Shown in pieces: positions 27,027 through 35,473 of a stretch of 64,000 bases of DNA. Made by a program: the position numbers and the translations under genes. Under the pieces are notes generated by a model that did no database searches, was not told the DNA's origin, and saw only the letters and a program-made list of their open reading frames with translations. Within the stretch, counting starts at the first letter, position 1, and the number at the start of each line of letters is the position of its first letter. This stretch comes from Pseudomonas luteola NBRC 103146 (lineage in GTDB: Bacteria; Pseudomonadota; Gammaproteobacteria; Pseudomonadales; Pseudomonadaceae). The stretch covers positions 115,115-179,114 of the forward strand of contig NZ_BDAE01000008.1 in NCBI RefSeq assembly GCF_002091675.1, written 5' to 3'.

Positions 27027-28018
27027 CCCTCACCTGAGCGTTTTTCGCCAATCGCCGTCGCCTGAGGCGGTAGCTCACCCCATTGCCCTTCACTCTTCGA
27101 ATGGCTTGAAGAGGGTTCGGAGACGGGACGATCAGAAGATGGCGGTGGCGGTAACTCCGAAAGGGGTTGCTGTCGTCGGCGATGACGCAACGCGAACTCT
27201 TCCACCGCATCGATATCATCTTCGGTAATTATCTCGCTGCCGCGCCAAGCCGCATGGGCGCGTGCTGCCCTTAGCCATACCAGATCCGCACGCATGCCAT
27301 CCACTGCCGCTGCAAAACAGCGCTCGGCAATACGCGACAGCGACAGATCATCCAGTGCGACCCCTGCCAACCGGCTACGTGCAGCCTGGCAGCGCTCGAC
27401 AAGGTCCGCCTGGCTTCCGGCCCAACTGGCAATAAAACCGGGCGGATCAAGGTCGAACGCCAGACGGCGGCGCATGATCTCGGCTCGCTCCGCTGGCGCA
27501 GGATGGGCATTCAGCACCACATTGAAACCAAACCGATCCAGTAATTGGGGGCGTAACTCCCCCTCCTCCGGGTTCATGGTGCCAATCAGTACAAAGCGCG
27601 CCGGATGTCGATGGGAAATCCCGTCGCGCTCCACGGTGTTTACACCACTGGCGGCTACGTCCAACAACAGGTCAACCAGATGATCCGGCAGCAGATTGAC
27701 CTCATCCACATACAACACTCCGCCATCCGCCTTGGCCAACACGCCAGGTGAAAATGCAGCGCGCTTTTCACCCAGGGCGGCGTTCAGGTCGAGTGTGCCG
27801 GTAATGCGCTCTTCGCTGGCCCCCAATGGCAAGGTCACGAATGAACCACCCGGCATCAGGGCGGCCACGCCGCGTGCCAGGGTGGACTTCGCCATACCGC
27901 GCGGGCCTTCGATCAATACCCCACCGATACCCGGATCAATGGCATTGAGGCAAAGCGCCAACTTCAAGGAGTCAGCTCCTACAATGGCAGCCAAAGGAAA
28001 TTGCGGAGTATCAGTCAT
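27008..28018 (-). CDS. ChlI-like AAA+ ATPase of cobaltochelatase
   Basis: 336 residues. Walker A GPRGMAKST near 39-47, Walker B LYVDEVNLLPD near 101-111, and GTMNPEEGELRPQLLDRFGF near 147-166 with the arginine finger region, all as in BchI/ChlI. The C-terminal 50 residues are Pro/Ser-rich and disordered, and the last 19 bases are shared with the VWA gene. It should power metal insertion by CobN in the cytoplasm. It is not evidence of chlorophyll synthesis; no such genes are present. CobN lies 42 bases upstream. Confidence 0.88.
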   Translation of the reverse strand: MTDTPQFPLAAIVGADSLKLALCLNAIDPGIGGVLIEGPRGMAKSTLARGVAALMPGGSFVTLPLGASEERITGTLDLNAALGEKRAAFSPGVLAKADGGVLYVDEVNLLPDHLVDLLLDVAASGVNTVERDGISHRHPARFVLIGTMNPEEGELRPQLLDRFGFNVVLNAHPAPAERAEIMRRRLAFDLDPPGFIASWAGSQADLVERCQAARSRLAGVALDDLSLSRIAERCFAAAVDGMRADLVWLRAARAHAAWRGSEIITEDDIDAVEEFALRHRRRQQPLSELPPPPSSDRPVSEPSSSHSKSEGQWGELPPQATAIGEKRSGEGWPKKR

Positions 28019-28060
28019 AGAGGGCTCATTAATGGGCTGGTATTATGAGGAAACATCTAC

Positions 28061-31000
28061 TTAGCTTTCCTCGCTGTCCATCAGAATGTTTTCCAGCGCT
28101 TCCCGATAATGCCCCGGCTCCTGCCAGAGCCCGCGTTGTTGGGCCTCCAGCAATCGCTCGGTCATTTCTCGTAAGGCATCAGGATTGTGTTGCTGGATGA
28201 ATTCGCGGGTGGCCGGATCGAGCACATAGGCATCGGCCAACAGCGCATACTGGTGGTCATCGATCAACGCTGTCGTGGCGTCGAAGGCAAACAGATAGTC
28301 CACCGTGGCTGCAAGCTCAAAAGCACCTTTGTATCCATGCCGCTTCACGCCATCGATCCATTTGGGATTAGCAGCCCGGGAACGAATGACTCGGTTAAGC
28401 TCTTCCTTGAGTGTACGGATACGAGGCGACTCCGGCTGACTGTGGTCGCCGTGATAAGACGCTACTGCCTCGCCCTGCAATGTCTCTGCGGCGGCCAGCA
28501 TGCCACCCTGGAATTGATAGTAGTCGTCCGAATCCAGCAGATCGTGCTCACGGTTATCCTGGTTGTGCAAGACAGCCTGTAAATGGCCGAGCCGCTCGAC
28601 GAAGCGCTCCCGTGCAGGCGTGCCTGGGTCATCTGCGCCATAGGCGTAGCCGCCCCAATTGAGGTACACCTCCGCCAGATCGTCGCGAGATTGCCACTGA
28701 CGCTCATCGATCGGGCCTTGCAGACCCGCCCCATAGGCGCCGGGCTTGGAACCAAATACCCGCCAGCCAGCCTGGCGCCGCGCCTCGTCAGTCGCCAGCC
28801 CCTTCGCTTCGAGGACACGCTGCTCCTCACGGACCCGGGCGGCCAATGGATTCATATCGTCCGGCTCGTCCAGCGCGGCCACCGCCTGCACCGCAGCATC
28901 AAATAGCCGAATCAGGTTGGCGAAGGCATCACGGAAAAAACCCGAAACCCGCAACGTGACGTCTACACGCGGCCGGTCCAGGATTGTCAAAGGCAGGATC
29001 TCGAAATCACTGACACGCTGGCTACCCGCCTGCCAGACGGGGCGCACGCCCAACAGTGCCATGGCCTGGGCGATATCGTCGCCACCTGTTCGCATGGTAG
29101 CGGTTCCCCAAACGGACAGCCCCAATTGCCGCAGGTAATCGCCATGATCCTGCAAATGACGCTCCAGCAAGAGGTTGGCTGATTGCCAACCGATTCGCCA
29201 TGCCGTTTGGGTTGGCAGGTTGCGGACGTCTACCGAATAGAAATTGCGGCCCGTAGGCAACACATCCAGACGGCCTCGACTAGGTGCTCCGCTGGCGCCT
29301 GCCGGGACGAACCGTCCTGCCAATGCACTGATGATTCCTGCGATTTCCGCCGGACCGCAGGCGTCAAGAAGCGGTGCTATATGGCTTTTGAGCTGGGCCA
29401 GCACCAGCCCCGCATAGGGCCACTGCGCCTCATTCAACTCACCGCCCAGTGCCTGCTCAATCAGTCGACCGGCCAGTAATTCCAGGCGCTCACGCGTGTC
29501 ACCGGCGATGCGCCAAGGCTCCGTACTGACTGCCCGTAACGCTTCAGGGTGCGGCCCAAGCCAGGGCTCTCCCAACGCAGCATCAAGGGGATCAATATTC
29601 AGGCTCAGGTCTTTAGCCAATGCCTGAAGCAGACTGGCATTACCGCCCTGCCCGTTACCGCGGGGAATACGAACCAACGCCAGCAGGGTATCAAGCCGCA
29701 GGCGCTCCTGCGGAGACTCACCAAAGATATGGAGCCCGTCGCGGATTTGCGATTCCTTCAGCTCGCACAGGTAGGCGTCTACCTTGGGTAACCAGTCTTC
29801 GGGTGCTTCGGTATCCGAGAGTTTCAGCTCCTGGTCCAGACTGGAGCGGCGTAACAGCTGTGCGATATCGCCTTGCAGCTCGCGGGCGCGACGCGGATCC
29901 AGCAGTTGCGCTTCATAGAACTCATCGGCAAGCCGCTCAAGATCGCGCAAAGGCCCATAGCTCTCGGCGCGCGTCAGCGGAGGCATCAGATGATCGATGA
30001 TAACCGCCTGGGTACGACGCTTGGCCTGCGCCCCTTCGCCCGGATCATTGACAATGAAAGGATAAATGTTGGGCGTTGGGCCAAGCACGGCATCTGGCCA
30101 ACAGGTTTCAGACAGACCAACACCCTTCCCTGGAAGCCACTCAAGGTTGCCATGCTTGCCGACATGCACCAGCGCATGGGCGCGATAGACGTGCCTCAGC
30201 CAAAAATAGAACGCCAGATACCCATGCGGCGGCACAAGGTCCGGATCGTGGTAAACCGCACTGGGATCAAGATGATAGCCCCGCGCCGGCTGAATACCTA
30301 CAAACGTCAGTCCGAACCGCAGCCCGGCAACCATCATGCGGCCGCAGCGAAACATGGGGTCCTGCTCGGGATCGCCCCAGCGTTCCCGCACCGCGTCCTG
30401 GTTCACCTGCGGCAATTCGGCGAAAAAGCGCAGGTAGTCCTCCATCCCCAGGCTTTGATGGCATGGCCGTAGATCCAGGCTTCCCAGATCATTCGTCACG
30501 CCGCCCAGTAGAGAATGGACCAGGGCCGTTCCACTCTCGGGCAGGCCTTCGACCGGATACCCTTCGGTCTCCAGCGCTTTGAGAATATTGAGTGCAGCGG
30601 CAGGCGTATCCAGCCCTACACCATTACCAATCCGGCCGTCCCGGGTCGGGTAATTGGCCAGGATCAAGGCGGTACGCTTTTCACTATTTGGCAATCGAGC
30701 CAACATGATCCAGCTCCGAGCCAGTGCTGCTACAAATGTCATTCGCTCGCGGACCGGCTGGTAACAGACTACATCGCTCTGGCTGCGCTCATCTCGCCAG
30801 GCCAGACCTTTAAAACTGACGGGGCGCGTGATGATCCGCCCATCCAGTTCCGGTAAGGCAATGTGCATCGCCAAGTCGCGTGGACCAAGCCCTTGGGCGT
30901 TTTCCCGCCATCCCGACTCGTTATCCTGGGCACAAATAGCCTGTAATACCGGCACATTGCGACGGAACGGGCGAAGATGAGGAGAATCCGGATTGGACTG

Positions 31001-31810
31001 GGCAAAGCCTGTCGTATTGATGATCAGCTCGGTCTCTGTCGCCTCCAGCAGTGCCTCGACCTCAGCAAGGCACTCCGGCTCCTTGAGACTGGCTACGGCA
31101 ACGGGTAACGGATTAATCCCTTGAGCTATCAATGCTTCGCAGAACGTATCGATGAACCCTGTATTGGCCGCTTGTAGATGACTGCGGTAGAACAATAGGG
31201 CTGCTACCGGCCCATCCTCCTGCCAACGCTGCTGCCACGAGCCCAGCGCCTTATCTTTATCACGCTCTGGCGCATACACCACAACACGCGGTAGCGGCTG
31301 AGGCTCGACCCACACCGCCTCATGTCCAAACCATCGCTGGCCGATGAAGCGATACAGCATGCGGGCATTATCCATGCCGCCCTGTCGCAGGTACTGCCAG
31401 ATCCGCTCGGCATCCTCAACGGAAGAGTTACCCAACGCCATTAGCTCAGGATCGGGTTTGTCATCTCCGGGTACAAGAATCAGTCTGGCACCTTGTGCGG
31501 CCAGCTGGGCCAACTGATCTACACCGTAGCGCCAATACGCCGCCCCGCCCAGCAACGAGACAATGATGACTTTGGCATGCTGAAGCACCTCATCGACATA
31601 CAGATCGACCGAGGCATGATTCATCAGCTGCATGGGGTTGGCCAAGCGCAGGCTTGGAAAGTCCTCAGGCAGCCCACGCGTCGCTTCGGCCAGCAACGCT
31701 AGATGAGAATCGGCACTGCACAGGATCACCAGGTCACCCGGGGTCTGTGCAAGATGAGCGATTCCGTCGTCGGGAGTAAAGCCGCCGGGCTGAGTCCTGA
31801 GGAGATGCAT
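28061..31810 (-). CDS. cobN: Cobaltochelatase large subunit CobN
   Basis: 1249 residues from the ATG at 31810, four bases beyond the cobW stop. The frame is open to 31873, but that would overlap cobW. The start MHLLRTQPGGF is the usual CobN N-terminus. Later marks include HVGKHGNLEWLPGKGVGLSE near 578-597, the region around FYSVDVRNLPTQTAWRIG, and NPKWIDGVKRHGYKGAFE near the end. CobN binds hydrogenobyrinic acid a,c-diamide and inserts cobalt late in the aerobic pathway, together with an AAA+ motor. There is no strong ribosome site, which suggests translational coupling to cobW. Confidence 0.95.
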   Translation of the reverse strand: MHLLRTQPGGFTPDDGIAHLAQTPGDLVILCSADSHLALLAEATRGLPEDFPSLRLANPMQLMNHASVDLYVDEVLQHAKVIIVSLLGGAAYWRYGVDQLAQLAAQGARLILVPGDDKPDPELMALGNSSVEDAERIWQYLRQGGMDNARMLYRFIGQRWFGHEAVWVEPQPLPRVVVYAPERDKDKALGSWQQRWQEDGPVAALLFYRSHLQAANTGFIDTFCEALIAQGINPLPVAVASLKEPECLAEVEALLEATETELIINTTGFAQSNPDSPHLRPFRRNVPVLQAICAQDNESGWRENAQGLGPRDLAMHIALPELDGRIITRPVSFKGLAWRDERSQSDVVCYQPVRERMTFVAALARSWIMLARLPNSEKRTALILANYPTRDGRIGNGVGLDTPAAALNILKALETEGYPVEGLPESGTALVHSLLGGVTNDLGSLDLRPCHQSLGMEDYLRFFAELPQVNQDAVRERWGDPEQDPMFRCGRMMVAGLRFGLTFVGIQPARGYHLDPSAVYHDPDLVPPHGYLAFYFWLRHVYRAHALVHVGKHGNLEWLPGKGVGLSETCWPDAVLGPTPNIYPFIVNDPGEGAQAKRRTQAVIIDHLMPPLTRAESYGPLRDLERLADEFYEAQLLDPRRARELQGDIAQLLRRSSLDQELKLSDTEAPEDWLPKVDAYLCELKESQIRDGLHIFGESPQERLRLDTLLALVRIPRGNGQGGNASLLQALAKDLSLNIDPLDAALGEPWLGPHPEALRAVSTEPWRIAGDTRERLELLAGRLIEQALGGELNEAQWPYAGLVLAQLKSHIAPLLDACGPAEIAGIISALAGRFVPAGASGAPSRGRLDVLPTGRNFYSVDVRNLPTQTAWRIGWQSANLLLERHLQDHGDYLRQLGLSVWGTATMRTGGDDIAQAMALLGVRPVWQAGSQRVSDFEILPLTILDRPRVDVTLRVSGFFRDAFANLIRLFDAAVQAVAALDEPDDMNPLAARVREEQRVLEAKGLATDEARRQAGWRVFGSKPGAYGAGLQGPIDERQWQSRDDLAEVYLNWGGYAYGADDPGTPARERFVERLGHLQAVLHNQDNREHDLLDSDDYYQFQGGMLAAAETLQGEAVASYHGDHSQPESPRIRTLKEELNRVIRSRAANPKWIDGVKRHGYKGAFELAATVDYLFAFDATTALIDDHQYALLADAYVLDPATREFIQQHNPDALREMTERLLEAQQRGLWQEPGHYREALENILMDSEES

Positions 31811-31814
31811 CGTA

Positions 31815-32867
31815 TTAAGCCAGTACGCTGCGGAGTTCAGCGCTGATGGCAGCCTGATCCAGATCCTGGCCAATCACGACCAGACGTGTCTGCCGAACCT
31901 CATCCGCCTTCCAGGCACGATCGAAGTGCTTGTCGAAGCGGGTACCTACCCCTTGCACCAGCAGGCGCATCGGCTTGCCCTTGATGGCGACGAAGCCCTT
32001 GATACGCAGGATGCCGTGGCGCTGCACCAGCCCGGTCAATGCGTCCAGCAAGACACTCTCCTCTACCTCTGGCAGATCGACCGCAAACGAGTCGAATTCG
32101 TCATGATCATGCTCCTCATGAGGCTCATGGCCGTGATGCGTCTTTCGCGCGTCGATATGCAGCTCGGCCTCGGCATTCAGCCCCAGCAGGACAGACAACG
32201 GCAGCTGCCCATTGCTCGCTTCGATGATTTTCACGGACGCTGGCAATTCGCTCTCGATCTGGCTACGCACGGCCGCCAGGGCCATTTGCGGCATCTGGTC
32301 GACCTTGTTCAGGATGACCAGATCGGCGCTTGCCAGTTGATCCTCGAACAGCTCATGCAGTGGGGACTCGTGATCCAGGTTGGGGTCCAGCTGACGCTGG
32401 GCATCGACTTTTTCGGGATAGGCCGCAAACGTACCCAGGGCAACCGCCGGGCTATCCACCACGGTGACAACGGCATCCACGGTGCACGCATTACGGATTT
32501 CTGGCCACTGGAAGGCTTGCACGAGTGGCTTGGGCAGCGCCAGGCCAGACGTCTCGATCAGGATGTGGTCGATATCGGCACGTCGGGCCACCAGGTCGCG
32601 CATCACCGGAAAGAACTCTTCCTGCACGGTACAGCACAGACAGCCGTTAGCCAGCTCGAATACCCGGCCTGCGGCTTCTTCTTCGGTACATCCGATGCTG
32701 CACTGCTTCAGGATTTCACCGTCGATACCCAGCTCACCGAATTCATTCACAATGACAGCGATGCGCCGCCCTTGGGCATTTTCCAGAATATGGCGCAGCA
32801 ATGTGGTTTTGCCGGCGCCGAGAAAGCCGGTAATGATTGTGACAGGAATCTTGGCCAAGGTTTTCAT
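31815..32867 (-). CDS. cobW: Cobalamin biosynthesis GTPase CobW
   Basis: 350 residues from the ATG at 32867, with AAGG seven bases upstream; the frame is open to 33077 but the extra part reads through the riboswitch. COG0523 G3E GTPase: Walker A GFLGAGKTT near 13-21, metal-binding CLCC in NGCLCCTVQEEF near 75-86, NKVD as the base-recognition motif, and a His/Asp-rich stretch (HHGHEPHEEHDHDE) near 245-258 before the C-terminal domain. It is thought to act as a cobalt metallochaperone for CobN. First gene of the operon, under the minus-strand cobalamin riboswitch. Confidence 0.93.
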   Translation of the reverse strand: MKTLAKIPVTIITGFLGAGKTTLLRHILENAQGRRIAVIVNEFGELGIDGEILKQCSIGCTEEEAAGRVFELANGCLCCTVQEEFFPVMRDLVARRADIDHILIETSGLALPKPLVQAFQWPEIRNACTVDAVVTVVDSPAVALGTFAAYPEKVDAQRQLDPNLDHESPLHELFEDQLASADLVILNKVDQMPQMALAAVRSQIESELPASVKIIEASNGQLPLSVLLGLNAEAELHIDARKTHHGHEPHEEHDHDEFDSFAVDLPEVEESVLLDALTGLVQRHGILRIKGFVAIKGKPMRLLVQGVGTRFDKHFDRAWKADEVRQTRLVVIGQDLDQAAISAELRSVLA

Positions 32868-32870
32868 GAG

Positions 32871-32896
32871 CTGCCTTATGAAAAAGGGACAGGCAG
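32871..32896 (-). promoter_or_regulatory. Possible ribosome-site-sequestering hairpin before cobW
   Basis: On the minus strand CTGCCT (32896-32891) can pair with AGGCAG (32876-32871), which contains the AAGG ribosome site of cobW. A larger hairpin further up (32965-32993, GAATGCGGCT / AGCCGTATTC) is followed by TTTCC and could act as a terminator or antiterminator. These are candidate parts of the riboswitch expression platform; I cannot test alternative folds. Confidence 0.4.
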
Positions 32897-32998
32897 GCAT
32901 GACGAAGACGCGCTCATACGCAGTCCAGACGCCACACCGGATCACCCCGCCCGGTTGTCGGAAAGAATACGGCTCACACGTGCAGCCGCATTCTGAAA

Positions 32999-33168
32999 TG
33001 TGTTCAAGGCAGGTCTCCTGGCTCACGGCAACGCTTCTCGCCTTCCCGCCCAAGAGCAGTGGCTTCCTGAAAAGCATCGATTAAACAACCGTTTACAGTT
33101 GCGGGGGCAGCTGCGGTCTCGCACCGCATTCCCTCTTAGCTTTGGTCATGTGCCAAAGCACCCTGAAG
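32999..33168 (-). ncRNA. Cobalamin riboswitch upstream of cobW
   Basis: Read on the minus strand the region carries the hallmarks in order: GGGTGCTTTGGCACA, GAGGGAATGCGGTGCGAGAC, GCTGCCCCCGCAACTG and the B12 box GAGCCAGGAGACCTGCC (ending near 33004). This is the AdoCbl-type aptamer. The cobW start is about 130 bases downstream, leaving room for an expression platform. It should switch off cobW-cobN-chlI-chlD when cobalamin is plentiful. A TTGACA-N17-TAGCCT promoter ends a few bases before the aptamer. Confidence 0.93.
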
Positions 33169-33174
33169 GCGCAA

Positions 33175-33203
33175 AGGCTACGAGCGACACTCTGGAGTGT
33201 CAA
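33175..33203 (-). promoter_or_regulatory. Probable sigma-70 promoter of the cobW riboswitch transcript
   Basis: On the minus strand TTGACA (33203-33198), a 17-base spacer and TAGCCT (33180-33175). The -35 is perfect and the -10 matches three of six. Transcription would start near 33168, right at the beginning of the aptamer. Confidence 0.5.
33186..33201. promoter_or_regulatory. Perfect dyad between the two riboswitches (candidate operator)
   Basis: GACACTC (33186-33192), two centre bases, GAGTGTC (33195-33201): a perfect 7+7 inverted repeat. It overlaps the -35 and spacer of the minus-strand promoter and sits just upstream of a TTGACG (33213-33218) facing the other way. A repressor or activator bound here could act on both cobalamin operons. 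Confidence 0.4.
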
Positions 33204-33252
33204 TCGATGAAGTTGACGCTTCGCCCGTGTTCGTGGTCTGCTTGCGCCTGAT

Positions 33253-33442
33253 TTCAGGTGTCGCTACGCGGTTCGTGGCGGTGAAACGGGAAGCCGGTTC
33301 AAGTCCGGCACTGCCCCCGCAACGGTACGTGAGTGTAGATCGATATCCACTGTGCTCGGCTGTAGAGCATGGGAAGGCCGATCTTGCAGGCGTTGGAGCC
33401 CCTTGCTCCACCCCCTTCACAAGTCCGGAGACCGGCCTGATT
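33253..33442 (+). ncRNA. Cobalamin riboswitch upstream of cbtB
   Basis: Plus-strand aptamer: CAGGTGTCGC at the start, GAAACGGGAAGCCGGTTCAA, GTCCGGCACTGCCCCCGCAACGGT, a long variable arm, then the B12-box variant AAGTCCGGAGACCGGCCTG ending near 33439. Opening CAGG and closing CCTG can form stem P1. The cbtB start lies 110 bases downstream. It should govern the long cbtB-to-cbiJ operon. Confidence 0.92.
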
Positions 33443-33514
33443 GACGATTGAGCAACCCGCGGTGGGCGGGCGCAGCTGAATGGCGTGGCGCGCAAGCGAC
33501 CGCGCCTTCGTGCG

Positions 33515-33547
33515 TTCCCTCATCCTCGCCACACTCCTAGGAGGGAA
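33515..33547 (+). promoter_or_regulatory. Hairpin covering the cbtB ribosome site
   Basis: TTCCCTC (33515-33521) and GAGGGAA (33541-33547) are perfectly complementary; the right arm contains the AGGAGGG ribosome site of cbtB. This is a natural off-state structure for translational control by the upstream riboswitch. Confidence 0.6.
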
Positions 33548-33550
33548 TCC

Positions 33551-33736
33551 ATGAATAGCCAATCCCTGTCTCATGTGCCTACGGCATCCGGCACCCTGAC
33601 TCAACGCCTGACTGCCGCCGCCCTGGCGTGCGTATTGGGAGCAGGCCTGGTCTTTCTAGCCGGCTTCTCACACATCGACGCCATTCATAATGGCGCTCAT
33701 GACACCCGTCATAGTGAAGGCTTCCCCTGCCATTGA
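33551..33736 (+). CDS. cbtB: Cobalt transporter subunit CbtB
   Basis: 61 residues from the ATG with AGGAGGG six bases upstream. One membrane helix near 20-40 (LTAAALACVLGAGLVFLAGF) and a short, His-containing tail (SHIDAIHNGAHDTRHSEGFPCH). This is the CbtB layout: a single-pass partner of CbtA, known as a B12-regulated cobalt uptake pair. The tail is likely metal-binding. First gene after the plus-strand riboswitch, ten bases before cbtA. Confidence 0.88.
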   Translation: MNSQSLSHVPTASGTLTQRLTAAALACVLGAGLVFLAGFSHIDAIHNGAHDTRHSEGFPCH

Positions 33737-33745
33737 GGCTGCGAC

Positions 33746-34432
33746 ATGTACAAACGGATTGCCTTTACAGCCGGCTTTGCCGGACTACTGGCGGCACTGC
33801 TCCTGAGCGTACTGCAGAATCTTTGGATCACGCCGCTGATCCTGGAAGCCGAAACCTATGAGGTAGCGGGTGAAGCGCACGCGCATGCCGCTGACACGCC
33901 TGCTCACCACCATGACGACGAGGCCTGGGCGCCTGAGGACGGCTGGCAACGAACGCTTTCGACACTCGGCGGCAACCTGGTCGTTGCGGTTGGATTCAGC
34001 CTGATATTGGCAGGCCTGTTTACGCTACGAGCCCCATGCCACGCCTGGCATGGCTTGCTTTGGGGCGCTACCGGCTATCTGACCTTTTGTCTTGCGCCCT
34101 CCCTGGGGCTGCCACCGGAACTGCCCGGCACTGCAGCGGCTGAACTGACCGCACGGCAAGGCTGGTGGATCGGCACCGCGGCTGCCACAGCCTGCGCTCT
34201 AGCCTTGCTATTTCTCACCCGCCATAGGGTGTTGCGTCTGGCCGCATTGGCCCTTTTGGCGCTGCCCCATATAATTGGCGCACCACAACCTGCCGAACAG
34301 GCAAGCCTAGCCCCTGAATCCCTGCAGCAACATTTTCAGTTGGCAGCACTTGTTTCCAATGCCGTTTTCTGGATTGTGCTGGGCTGGCTGAGCGCCTGGT
34401 TCTACACCCGTGATACAGCTGAGAACACCTGA
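33746..34432 (+). CDS. cbtA: Cobalt transporter subunit CbtA
   Basis: 228 residues with five or so membrane helices (near 5-25, 75-95, 105-122, 138-160, 200-222). A periplasmic or loop segment after helix 1 is rich in His (HAHAADTPAHHHDDE near 47-61). Family features include ITPLILEAETYE and HAWHGLLWGATGYLTFCLAPSLGLPPELPG. CbtA/CbtB pairs follow B12 riboswitches in many proteobacteria and are assigned to cobalt uptake. The stop overlaps the start of cbiX (ATGA). Confidence 0.9.
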   Translation: MYKRIAFTAGFAGLLAALLLSVLQNLWITPLILEAETYEVAGEAHAHAADTPAHHHDDEAWAPEDGWQRTLSTLGGNLVVAVGFSLILAGLFTLRAPCHAWHGLLWGATGYLTFCLAPSLGLPPELPGTAAAELTARQGWWIGTAAATACALALLFLTRHRVLRLAALALLALPHIIGAPQPAEQASLAPESLQQHFQLAALVSNAVFWIVLGWLSAWFYTRDTAENT

Positions 34433-35469
34433 TGACTTTAAGTAACAGCGCACCCGCCATTCTCGTCGTGGGGCATGGCACTCGCAGCAGGCCGGGCGTC
34501 GAAGAGTTCTTCCGCCTCGCCGAACACCTCAAGAGCCGCTTTCCAGATCGTCTGTGCACTACAGGCTTTCTCGAATTCGCCCGCCCGACCATTGCTGAAG
34601 GCCTTAACAAGCTGATCGCAGAAGGTGCTCGCAACATTACCGCCATTCCTGGCATGCTGATGGCCGCCGGCCATGCCAAGAACGACATTCCCAGCGAACT
34701 CAACGAGTTCATGGCCGCGAACCCGGAAGTCAAGATCACCTACGGAGTGGAACTGGGCGTCAACGCCAAGATGATGCGCGCTGCACGCGATCGTATCGAG
34801 GCGGCCGAAGCGCAGTTTGGCGATGGTTACCGTCGCGATGAAACCCTCCTGGTCGTTGTCGGGCGAGGCGCGTCCGATGCTGACGCCAACTCCAACATCA
34901 CCAAGATCACGCGCTTCCTGTGGGAAGGCATGGGCTTCGCTTGGGCCGAGACCTGCTATTCAGGCGTAACCAAGCCGCTGGTAGCCGACGCGCTGCCTGT
35001 CGTGCATCGCCTGGGCTACCGCAATGTCATCGTATTCCCCTACTTCCTTTTCACAGGACGCCTGATCGATCGCATCTATGCAGATGTAGATGCCTATGCC
35101 GAGGCGCATCCTGAGGTACGGGTTGTCAAGGCCGGTTATCTCAACGACCATCCCTTGGTCATCGAGGCGTTGGTGGACAAACTCCATGAAACCGAGGAAG
35201 GCACTGGCAACATGAACTGCCAGCTTTGCCATTACCGCGAGCAGATCATCGGCTTCGAAGACCGTGTCGGTGCTCCCCAGTTCGGACACCACCACCATGT
35301 GCGCGGTATTGGCACCGATGCCGATCATGACCACCACCATCATCACCATCATCACCATCATGGTCATCACCACCACAATCATGACCATGGCCATAGTCAC
35401 GATCATGCTCTGTCACCTGCCCAGGCAGCGCCGCTCAAAGCTGTTCAGAAACTGACCCCGGCGGATTGA
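34432..35469 (+). CDS. cbiX: Sirohydrochlorin cobaltochelatase CbiX, long form with His-rich tail
   Basis: 345 residues. Two CbiX half-domains (about 8-125 and 135-255): VVGHGTRSRPGVEEFFRLAE with the catalytic His, then VVVGRGASDADANSNITKI. The C-terminus has MNCQLC near 261-266, matching the MxCxxC motif known to hold an iron-sulfur cluster in long CbiX, then an extreme His tract with ten consecutive His near 302-311 and further HGH and HDH units. It inserts cobalt early, into sirohydrochlorin, in the anaerobic route. The His tract may store or deliver cobalt (inference). ATGA overlap with cbtA ties it to uptake. Confidence 0.92.
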   Translation: MTLSNSAPAILVVGHGTRSRPGVEEFFRLAEHLKSRFPDRLCTTGFLEFARPTIAEGLNKLIAEGARNITAIPGMLMAAGHAKNDIPSELNEFMAANPEVKITYGVELGVNAKMMRAARDRIEAAEAQFGDGYRRDETLLVVVGRGASDADANSNITKITRFLWEGMGFAWAETCYSGVTKPLVADALPVVHRLGYRNVIVFPYFLFTGRLIDRIYADVDAYAEAHPEVRVVKAGYLNDHPLVIEALVDKLHETEEGTGNMNCQLCHYREQIIGFEDRVGAPQFGHHHHVRGIGTDADHDHHHHHHHHHHGHHHHNHDHGHSHDHALSPAQAAPLKAVQKLTPAD

Positions 35470-35473
35470 TTGC

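Noticed and set aside
26322..28018. Magnesium chelatase for chlorophyll
   Set aside because: The ChlI/ChlD-like pair is in an operon with cobN and cobW behind a B12 riboswitch, and no bacteriochlorophyll gene is present.
28187..30582. Long antisense frames across cobN
   Set aside because: They are shadows of a GC-rich coding strand, without ribosome sites or family features. The same holds for frames opposite lhr, deaD and cpxA.
33253..33451. Plus-strand protein frames across the cbtB riboswitch
   Set aside because: The bases are explained by the aptamer; the encoded peptide has no family character.
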